From the NCBI GenBank assembly GCA_002327885.1, contig DCUS01000225.1, forward strand, positions 9,042-17,864: DNA of 8,823 bases, given 5' to 3'. The notes under the pieces are model-generated. The model was given only the letters and a program-made list of their open reading frames with translations, was not told the origin of the DNA and searched no databases. Source of the DNA: Syntrophaceae bacterium UBA2208 (GTDB lineage Bacteria > Desulfobacterota > BSN033 > UBA1163). Position 1 is the first letter of the stretch, and the number at the start of each line of letters is the position of its first letter. Below are positions 1 to 4,831 of this stretch, in pieces. The translations under genes and the position numbers were made by a program.

Positions 1-57
1 ACGTTGTTTTTTTGATATAGTGGGGTCGAATTCAATGCTCTTAGGTATGAAGATCAT
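1..57 (-). CDS. Possible 5' end of a divergent gene, cut by the window edge
   Basis: On the minus strand an ATG at 57-55 opens a frame of 19 codons that reaches the window edge without a stop. It begins MIFIPKSIEF. A purine-rich stretch (AGGGGG on the minus strand, about 9 nt upstream) could serve as a ribosome binding site. It would be divergent to the promoter at 96-124. The fragment is too short for family recognition or coding statistics, and a chance open frame of this length is common. It is listed only as a weak possibility. Confidence 0.2.
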   Translation of the reverse strand, partial: MIFIPKSIEFDPTISKKQR

Positions 58-95
58 CTTAATTTCCCCCTTGCGACTTGCAGCACAGGACATAG

Positions 96-124
96 TTGAC
101 ATAGTAAACAATTTTAATTATATT
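96..124 (+). promoter_or_regulatory. Sigma70-type promoter of the ATPase remnant
   Basis: A perfect -35 box TTGACA (96-101) is separated by 17 bp from TATATT (119-124). Transcription would start near 131, leaving only about 15 nt before the ATG at 147. That leader has no Shine-Dalgarno-like sequence. One operator-like GTAAACAA copy lies in the spacer, and a TTGTTTAC copy overlaps the end of the -10 box, so a bound repressor would block polymerase. This is read from the sequence; activity is inferred. Confidence 0.6.
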
Positions 125-143
125 TGTTTACCTAAGTAAACAA
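104..143. repeat. Triple operator-like repeat GTAAACAA / TTGTTTAC
   Basis: Three exact 8-bp copies are present: GTAAACAA at 104-111, its inverse TTGTTTAC at 124-131, and GTAAACAA at 136-143. The last two form a perfect palindrome with a 4-bp spacer (TTGTTTACctaaGTAAACAA). The cluster overlaps the promoter and ends 3 bp before the ATG at 147. This layout is typical of an autoregulatory operator. The binding protein is unknown and may have been the gene now truncated downstream, which is inference. Confidence 0.65.
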
Positions 144-146
144 TTT

Positions 147-311
147 ATGAGAAAAGATCAGCTCCTCCAAGTCATTGCCGAATGGCTTCGTGAAATGGTT
201 TTCCCTCCATTGACGCATCGGGAAATGCCCTCCATCGATCTACGGAAGCAGCGTGCTATCTTGGCTGTGGCTGGACCTCTGACCGATCCTGCTCAGCAGC
301 AAAAAGATTGA
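147..311 (+). pseudogene. N-terminal remnant of an AAA_14/DUF4143-type ATPase
   Basis: The ATG at 147 opens a 54-codon frame ending in TGA at 309-311. It begins MRKDQLLQVIAEWLREMVFP. The pattern 'PPLTHREMP...IDLRKQRAILAVAGP' resembles the start of the AAA_14 ATPases that carry a C-terminal DUF4143, where the next residues are normally the Walker A loop (GPRRxGKT). Here the similarity ends exactly at 'AGP'. The remainder (LTDPAQQQKD) is out-of-frame reading of the following nuclease fragment. The P-loop and everything downstream are lost, so no ATPase activity is possible. Its promoter and operators remain. The family assignment is from memory of the pattern and is moderately sure. Confidence 0.5.
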
Positions 312-786
312 TAAAATATCTCCGGCAGGGCTGGATGAGAGCGAAAAAGAGTTCATCGCACATTTCAAACAATACCTGGAAAACAATAAAGACAAACTTG
401 GCGATTATGAAATTTATCTGCTGAGGAATTTCCCGAAGGTGGGCGTGGGGTTTTTCAATCTCAGCGGCTTCTACCCTGATTTCATCATGTGGGTGAAGGA
501 TGGAAAACGTCAGCAGGTTGTCTTCTTAGATCCCAAAGGTATGGAACATATCAAGAGACTGGATCATGAAAAGATTCAACTGGCCAAGGACATCAAGAGG
601 TTGGAAAGCGACCTCGGAAAAGAGAATATCAGCCTCCATTCTTTTATTTTATCAAAAACCTCCTATAAAAACCTCATTAAAGGGATAGAAAAACCAGAAT
701 CAAGGGAAGAGTTTGAGGCAAACCATGTTTTTTTCCTTGACGACCAGGAGTGGCCGAAGAAGTTTTTCCGAGAAATATTGAAGTAG
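283..786 (+). pseudogene. C-terminal nuclease fragment of a type III restriction (Res)-like DEAD/DEAH helicase
   Basis: The frame is open from 283 (a TGA lies just before, at 280-282) to TAG/TAA-type termination at 784-786. It contains no ATG before the well-conserved part. The GTG at 439 sits inside the domain and is an unlikely start. The sequence 'ISPAGLDESEKEF', 'YEIYLLRNFPK', 'GVGFFNLSGFYPDF' and 'VVFLDPKG' matches the C-terminal PD-(D/E)xK-type nuclease region of Res-subunit-like helicases. The candidate catalytic residues are the Asp in YPDF (codon 478-480) and Asp-x-Lys in FLDPKG (codons 529-537). All helicase motifs are missing and there is no ribosome binding site or start, so this is a remnant. 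It directly follows the ATPase fragment in a different frame, which points to a deletion or recombination junction near 275-288. Confidence 0.65.
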
Positions 787-811
787 GTAAGGAAGATGGG
801 ACCGGTTGCCA

Positions 812-832
812 AAAGAAATCGGGGACGGGTTC
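812..832 (+). repeat. Possible REP/Y1-transposase-type repeat remnant
   Basis: The segment containing AAATCGGGGACGGGTTC, just after the nuclease pseudogene, resembles the dispersed 'AATCGGGGACRG' sequences often seen near REP-associated (Y1) transposases in deltaproteobacterial genomes. Only one copy exists here and no transposase is present, so it cannot be confirmed from this window. Confidence 0.25.
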
Positions 833-1039
833 AGATTAGTGGTTAACCATCACACTCGGGGTAAATATTCTGAGTTGATTGGGTTGAGTTCGTAGCTTTT
901 TTTTCTGCAATTGTAGTATTATTTGCTGCGATTCTTTTAAATGTATTTATCAATCATGACGGGAAAACTTTTCGGATCTAAATAACTTTTATCCTATTCC
1001 AGGCGGATAAGCTCACCAGCTTTCATTCATTTAAATACA

Positions 1040-1088
1040 TTGACGACCATAGGCCCATCTGTTAGAATTTTGGAAATTTTAATATAAT
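1040..1088 (+). promoter_or_regulatory. Candidate promoter(s) for the SDR-acyl-CoA dehydrogenase operon
   Basis: TTGACG (1040-1045) and TAGAAT (1063-1068) are spaced by 17 bp, a good sigma70-like pair. A perfect TATAAT also occurs at 1083-1088, but its upstream -35 match (around 1059-1064) is poor. Either start site would give a leader of roughly 55-75 nt before the ATG at 1150. Confidence 0.45.
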
Positions 1089-1149
1089 GATCAGGTAGTA
1101 ACCGGTCATTCCTCACGGTGCGGGAATACCGAATCGATGGGTTGAAAAG

Positions 1150-1890
1150 ATGAGACTGAAGGACAAGAAAGCGATTGTTACCGGGGCAGGGCAGGGGATC
1201 GGTCGGAGCATCGCATTGAAGCTTGGCCAGGAAGGAGCCGATGTAGTCATTGCTGAGATGAATCCCGATACCGGCGCTCAAACCGCAAAAGAACTGAAGA
1301 GCCTGGGTGTAAAAGTCCTTTCCGTATCTTTAGATGTTGCCAGTCCAAAACAGGTTCAGGTCATGGTGGACCAGGTGTTAAAAGCCTGGAAAAGAATTGA
1401 TATTCTGGTGAACAATGCCGGTTTTGATCGCCCGGGCAACCTCTTGAAGGTGAGAGAAGAGGATTGGGATGCGGTTCTGGGAGTTCACCTGAAGGGGACT
1501 TTGAATTGTATGCAGGCTGTCGCTCCACACATGATCGAGAACCAATATGGGAAGATCATCAATATCTCCTCGGTTTGGGGAAAAAGGGGAGCGCTATCAG
1601 AGATCAGTTACAGTTCTGCGAAAGCTGGAATCATCGGTCTGACAAAGAGCGTGGCCAGGGAATTAGGCCTGTATCAGATCAATGTCAATGCGATTTTACC
1701 GGGATTGATACTGACCCCCACCATTGCCAAGATGGCTGAAAAATATCAAAACATGATCATTGAAAATACCCCTTTAAAACGAGTGGGGAAACCCGAAGAA
1801 GTGGCCAATGTGACTGCTTTCTTAGCTTCCGATGAAGCAAGTTTTATGACCGGCGCTATGCTGGAAGTCTCCGGTGGGTGGAATATGTAA
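1150..1890 (+). CDS. Short-chain dehydrogenase/reductase (FabG / 3-hydroxyacyl-CoA dehydrogenase-like)
   Basis: This 246-aa classical SDR has the usual length. It shows the Rossmann motif TGAGQGIG (residues 11-18), NNAG (88-91), Ser141, the YSSAK active-site pair Tyr154/Lys158, and PGLILTP (184-190). An acidic Glu36 at the end of beta-2 favours NAD(H) over NADP(H), which is inference. By the FabG spacing (Asn-28-Ser-13-Tyr-4-Lys), the Asn of the catalytic tetrad is replaced by His113 in 'GVHLKGT'. Known relatives such as the HSD17B4 dehydrogenase domain also carry His there. It is probably a cytoplasmic oxidoreductase acting on a beta-hydroxy/keto acyl thioester or a cyclic alcohol. The acyl-CoA dehydrogenase follows 9-18 bp later, so the two form an operon. 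The ribosome binding site is weak (GGGTTGAAAAG before the ATG). The substrate is not deducible. Confidence 0.93.
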   Translation: MRLKDKKAIVTGAGQGIGRSIALKLGQEGADVVIAEMNPDTGAQTAKELKSLGVKVLSVSLDVASPKQVQVMVDQVLKAWKRIDILVNNAGFDRPGNLLKVREEDWDAVLGVHLKGTLNCMQAVAPHMIENQYGKIINISSVWGKRGALSEISYSSAKAGIIGLTKSVARELGLYQINVNAILPGLILTPTIAKMAEKYQNMIIENTPLKRVGKPEEVANVTAFLASDEASFMTGAMLEVSGGWNM

Positions 1891-1908
1891 AGAGGAAAGG
1901 TGGAGACA

Positions 1909-3048
1909 ATGGACCAGATTGAGCAAGAGAGAGAAAGCTGGAGGAATAAAGCGAAAGAGGTTGCCAAAAATATTGTGGCGCCTCGGGCAGCGGAGATCGA
2001 TGAAACAGGGGAATTTGCATGGGATCTTGTTCAGGAATATTCCAAACAGGGGTTTTTAAGTCTCCTCATCCCAAAAGAGTACGGGGGGATGGATACGGAT
2101 ATTACTTCTTTTTGTATCATTGTCGAAGAGCTTGCCAAAGTCTGTGCTTCTTCTGCTCTCCTCGTAATCGTTCAAGCGGTGGGGACCATGCCCGTTGTTT
2201 TTGGAGGGAGCAATGAACTCAAGGAGAGAGTGTTACTCCCGTTAGCCAAAGAGGGAAAGTTGATCTGTTTCTGCCTGACCGAACCGGAGTCAGGTTCGGA
2301 TGCCGCTTCCGTTCGAACCAAGGCGGTATTCAAAGAAAATCATTATGTCATCAACGGGAGAAAATGTTTTATCACGAACGGAGGGGTGGCGGATTTCTAT
2401 TCGGTTTTTGCCACCACCCTTCCTGAAAAGAGGATAGAAGGGATAACGGGTTTTATAGTGGCGAAGGGGACACCGGGCCTTTCCATCGGGAAGACCGAGG
2501 AGAAGATGGGGATTCGGGGATCGAATACGACGGAGGTGATTTTAGAAGATGTCAAGGTTCCAAGCGCTCATAGAATTGGCGAGGAAGGCGCGGCCTGGTG
2601 GCAAATGATGAGAACGCTCAATCGTTCAAGGCCGGCGATTGGGGCCCAGGCAGTTGGATTGGCTCAGGGCGCTCTGGACTATCTCGTCCGCTATATTCAG
2701 GAAAAAGAATGGACGAAAGGGAAGGAGGACAGGGCAGGAACCCAATTCATGCTGGCGGATATGGCTGTAGAAATTGAGGCGGCCCGGGCGCTGGTTTATA
2801 AAGCAGCGTATATGATGGATGAAAAGGTGAAGGGCACTCCGGTTCAGATGTTCTCTGCCATGTCAAAATACTTCGCCTCCGATGTGGCGATGAAAGTGAC
2901 GACGAATGCGGTTGAGGTTTTACAATGCCAGGGGCTGACCAAAAGTCATCCTCTTGAACGGATGATGAGAGATGCGAAGGTCATACAGATCTTTGAAGGG
3001 ACAAATCAAATCCAGAGAATGGTGGTGGCCCATACGCTTCTGAAATGA
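1909..3048 (+). CDS. Acyl-CoA dehydrogenase (FAD)
   Basis: A flavoprotein that oxidises an acyl-CoA to the 2,3-enoyl-CoA and passes electrons to ETF. The ATG at 1909 (379 aa) is preferred because AAAGGTGG lies 5 nt upstream. An in-frame GTG at 1900 would add three residues. Using numbering from the GTG, it shows the N-terminal helical domain, LIPKEYGG (56-63), CLTEPESGSDA (125-135, flavin/substrate loop), ITNGG (158-162), KMGIRGS (202-208) and IQIFEGTNQIQR (362-373). Glu366 is the expected catalytic base at the short-chain/butyryl-type position. The usual R-x-x-F-G cofactor-contact motif after the 'ALDxxxxY' helix is altered to KEWTKGKEDR (268-278), and the usual Gly-Gly near 342 reads Cys-Gln. 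It lies in an operon with the SDR just upstream. Chain-length specificity is unknown. Confidence 0.95.
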   Translation: MDQIEQERESWRNKAKEVAKNIVAPRAAEIDETGEFAWDLVQEYSKQGFLSLLIPKEYGGMDTDITSFCIIVEELAKVCASSALLVIVQAVGTMPVVFGGSNELKERVLLPLAKEGKLICFCLTEPESGSDAASVRTKAVFKENHYVINGRKCFITNGGVADFYSVFATTLPEKRIEGITGFIVAKGTPGLSIGKTEEKMGIRGSNTTEVILEDVKVPSAHRIGEEGAAWWQMMRTLNRSRPAIGAQAVGLAQGALDYLVRYIQEKEWTKGKEDRAGTQFMLADMAVEIEAARALVYKAAYMMDEKVKGTPVQMFSAMSKYFASDVAMKVTTNAVEVLQCQGLTKSHPLERMMRDAKVIQIFEGTNQIQRMVVAHTLLK

Positions 3049-3087
3049 AAATAAATGGATGATCTGAATTTAGGTTTTAAGGAAGGG

Positions 3088-3152
3088 TGGAATTTAAAAA
3101 TTCTTAAATTCCAGGGTTCCTAAAATCCCACATTGAATTATCGGAAATTTCC
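3088..3152. promoter_or_regulatory. Palindromic elements between acyl-CoA dehydrogenase and the MoeB-like gene
   Basis: The 149-bp gap after the acyl-CoA dehydrogenase contains a perfect inverted repeat of 10-bp arms, TGGAATTTAA (3088-3097) and TTAAATTCCA (3104-3113), with a 6-nt loop. A second palindrome GGAAATTTCC lies at 3143-3152. ATCCCAC occurs twice (3125-3131, 3156-3162). The hairpin is AU-rich and is not followed by a T-run, so it is not a normal terminator. It may be an operator or an RNA-processing/attenuation element separating expression of the two gene pairs. Confidence 0.4.
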
Positions 3153-3197
3153 TGAATCCCACTCTGGCAAATAGATGAGCGAAAGCGGAGGATTGCC

Positions 3198-3941
3198 ATG
3201 TTAACCTCTGGTGAGCGAGAAAGATATGATCGCCAGATCATGATGGGGGAGATTGGACAAGGAGGGCAGGAGAAGCTTAAACGATCACGGGTGGTGATCG
3301 CAGGGAGCGGAGGGCTCGGTTCTCCCATTGCCGTTTATCTGGCTGCAGCAGGGATCGGGATGATTCGGTTGGTTGATCACGACCAGGTGACGCTGAGTAA
3401 TCTCAACCGGCAGATCCTGCACTGGGAAGAAGACATTGGCCGGAAAAAAGTGGATTCCGCCGGGACAAAATTGAGGAAATTCAACTCAACGGTAGCGGTC
3501 GAAACGATCTATGAGACCATTGCCGAGGACAATGTTTCGGAGCTGATCGATGGGCATGACGTGATCGTTGACGCGATGGACAACCTACCCACTCGTTATA
3601 TCTTGAACCAATGTGCGATTGAGAAAAATATTCCATTCTTTCATGGTGCGGTGACTGGCTTTGAGGGGAGGGCGATGACCATCCTCCCCCGGAAAACAGC
3701 CTGCCTGAGGTGTCTGTATCGAGGGCCGATCCCGCAGGAAAAGTTCCCCGTCATCGGTGTTGCCCCAGCCGTCATCGGCGTAATTCAAGCGACAGAGGTG
3801 ATCAAGTATCTCTTGGGAGTTGGCAAGCTTTTGACCAATCGGTTATTAATATATGACGGATTGGAAATTCGTTTTAGTGAATTTAAAGTAAGCAGGAACC
3901 CCGATTGCGATCATTGCGGGTCCCATGTGAGAAAGGATTGA
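3198..3941 (+). CDS. MoeB/ThiF-type E1-like adenylyltransferase
   Basis: This 247-aa single-domain member of the HesA/MoeB/ThiF family activates the C-terminal glycine of a MoaD/ThiS-type carrier by adenylation. Visible features are the nucleotide loop GSGGLG (36-41), Asp60, the Asn-Arg-Gln motif (70-72), DAMDN (125-129, Mg/ATP site), and two zinc CxxC pairs, C169/C172 and C237/C240. There is no rhodanese domain. At the position of the E. coli MoeB/ThiF cysteine loop ('CxEAGV') this protein reads 'FPVIGV' with no Cys, which suits adenylation without a covalent thioester. A strong GGAGGA (3187-3192) sits 5 nt before the ATG. The MoaD-like gene starts 3 bp after its stop, so the pair is surely co-expressed. 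Proximity to the AOR gene suggests pterin-cofactor synthesis, but thiamine or another sulfur-transfer role is not excluded. Confidence 0.9.
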   Translation: MLTSGERERYDRQIMMGEIGQGGQEKLKRSRVVIAGSGGLGSPIAVYLAAAGIGMIRLVDHDQVTLSNLNRQILHWEEDIGRKKVDSAGTKLRKFNSTVAVETIYETIAEDNVSELIDGHDVIVDAMDNLPTRYILNQCAIEKNIPFFHGAVTGFEGRAMTILPRKTACLRCLYRGPIPQEKFPVIGVAPAVIGVIQATEVIKYLLGVGKLLTNRLLIYDGLEIRFSEFKVSRNPDCDHCGSHVRKD

Positions 3942-3944
3942 ACC

Positions 3945-4217
3945 ATGGCCGCCAAGGTGCATATTCATACAACCCATCGACAATTTACCAATGGGATGGA
4001 GGTGGTCGAGGTAGAGGGGAAGAGCGTGGGAGAATGTCTGAACCATCTTATCAAACAGTTTCCTGGAATGGAAAAGGCGCTCTTTGCAAAAAGAGATAAA
4101 CTGCTCAACATCGTTGAAGTTTATGTCAATCATGCGAGCGCCTACCCGAATGAGCTTCTCAAATCCATTAAGGATGGAGACGAGATTCACCTTGTTGTGA
4201 TGCTCGCCGGAGGGTAA
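3945..4217 (+). CDS. MoaD/ThiS-family ubiquitin-like sulfur carrier protein
   Basis: A 90-aa beta-grasp protein ending in Gly89-Gly90, the tail that is adenylated and thiocarboxylated in this family. 'VYVNHASAYPNELLKSIKDGDEIHLVVMLAGG' (residues 59-90) is the typical C-terminal half (VNxxxx...L.dGDEI.l....GG). AAAGGA lies 7-8 nt before the ATG. It begins 3 bp after the MoeB-like gene, its likely activating partner. MoaD would donate sulfur to molybdopterin synthase for the dithiolene that binds Mo or W; no MoaE is visible here. Placement beside an AOR-family tungsten enzyme supports that role (inference). A thiamine ThiS role cannot be ruled out by sequence alone. The gene ends 28 bp before a strong terminator hairpin. 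Confidence 0.88.
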   Translation: MAAKVHIHTTHRQFTNGMEVVEVEGKSVGECLNHLIKQFPGMEKALFAKRDKLLNIVEVYVNHASAYPNELLKSIKDGDEIHLVVMLAGG

Positions 4218-4245
4218 AAAAGATAAGGGACATTCCTTTAAAAAA

Positions 4246-4281
4246 GAGGGGCCGGGAAAACCGGCCCCTCAACTATTTTTT
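4246..4281. terminator. Bidirectional Rho-independent terminator
   Basis: A perfect 10-bp GC-rich stem, GAGGGGCCGG (4246-4255) and CCGGCCCCTC (4261-4270), encloses the loop GAAAA. A T-run follows on the plus strand (4276-4281). The A-run at 4240-4245 gives a T-run on the minus strand. It sits between the convergent MoaD-like gene (+) and the Fe-S subunit gene (-), and should terminate both transcripts. Confidence 0.9.
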
Positions 4282-4299
4282 AGACTGAATTAATTCCGT

Positions 4300-4809
4300 T
4301 TAATGTGTTTCTGATTCCAAGGCGATCGCCTGCCTTTGGGCGGCAGTAATTTTCTCGGCGGCTGCTTTCTTTTTGGCCATACTTACCCGGTCCGCATCCA
4401 CATAATCCACGGCTTTGACCTCACAGAAACGAACGCACTGGGGATCTCCATCACAGAGGTCACACTTGAAATTCTTTCGATCGATAACATTAAAATTCAT
4501 TGCGCCGAAGGGACAGACGTTGACGCAGGAACGGCAGCCAATACAGATATTGTGATTGACCATGACCCGGCTGAGATTCTCATCCCGGGTAATGGCCTTC
4601 ACGGGGCAGATAATCATACAAGGAGCATCCTGACACTGTTGACAGGACATAGGAATATAAAGCCCCTCGGACTCCCATTTCATTATCTTTATCCGGCTTC
4701 GAGCGGGGTTGGATATGCCGTCATGAAAGACCGCGCAGACTTGCTCGCAAAGCCTGCAGCCGGTGCACTTTTCAGGATAGATCGCGAGAACTTTACCCAT
4801 AGGTTCCAT
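4300..4809 (-). CDS. Four-cluster [4Fe-4S] ferredoxin-like electron-transfer subunit of the AOR
   Basis: This 169-aa polyferredoxin has sixteen cysteines in four motifs: C15/18/21/25, C56/59/64/68, C89/92/95/99 and C116/119/125/129. This is the HycB/CooF/DMSO-reductase-B-like fold pattern for four [4Fe-4S] clusters. It lacks a signal peptide or membrane segment, so it is cytoplasmic. The gene starts 22 bp after the AOR stop, with AAAGGAGA ahead of the ATG. The combination of an AOR-family large subunit with such a small subunit is known in WorL/WorS and AorB/AorA complexes, where it relays electrons to ferredoxin or a further partner. No third flavin subunit is encoded here. Residues 145-169 form a Lys/Ala/Gln-rich tail beyond the last cluster. 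The neighbour relation is seen; the partnership is inferred. Confidence 0.9.
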   Translation of the reverse strand: MEPMGKVLAIYPEKCTGCRLCEQVCAVFHDGISNPARSRIKIMKWESEGLYIPMSCQQCQDAPCMIICPVKAITRDENLSRVMVNHNICIGCRSCVNVCPFGAMNFNVIDRKNFKCDLCDGDPQCVRFCEVKAVDYVDADRVSMAKKKAAAEKITAAQRQAIALESETH

Positions 4810-4831
4810 TTACTTTCTCCTTTCACATTAA

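Larger units (their letters stand above)
787..1149. other. 363-bp intergenic stretch, mostly AT-rich
   Basis: No convincing gene was found on either strand. Visible elements are a possible mobile-element remnant at 812-832, a 10-bp palindrome TGGTTAACCA at 840-849, a distant inverted repeat (AATGTATTTA at 940-949 and TAAATACATT at 1032-1041), a short AAGCT/AGCTT stem at 1009-1022, and promoter-like boxes for the downstream SDR gene at 1040-1088. Confidence 0.6.

Noticed and set aside
439..786. A 115-aa gene starting at GTG 439
   Set aside because: The GTG falls inside a conserved domain whose similarity extends upstream to about 283. There is no ribosome binding site, so it is part of a pseudogene.
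840..849. Palindrome TGGTTAACCA
   Set aside because: A single short palindrome with no second copy or promoter relation.
940..1041. Inverted repeat AATGTATTTA (940-949) / TAAATACATT (1032-1041)
   Set aside because: The 10-bp arms are AT-only apart from one G/C pair and 82 bp apart in an AT-rich stretch. Chance is a good explanation.
1027..1281. Minus-strand open frame over the SDR promoter and start
   Set aside because: It is antisense to the conserved TGAGQGIG region and has no recognisable family or good start context.
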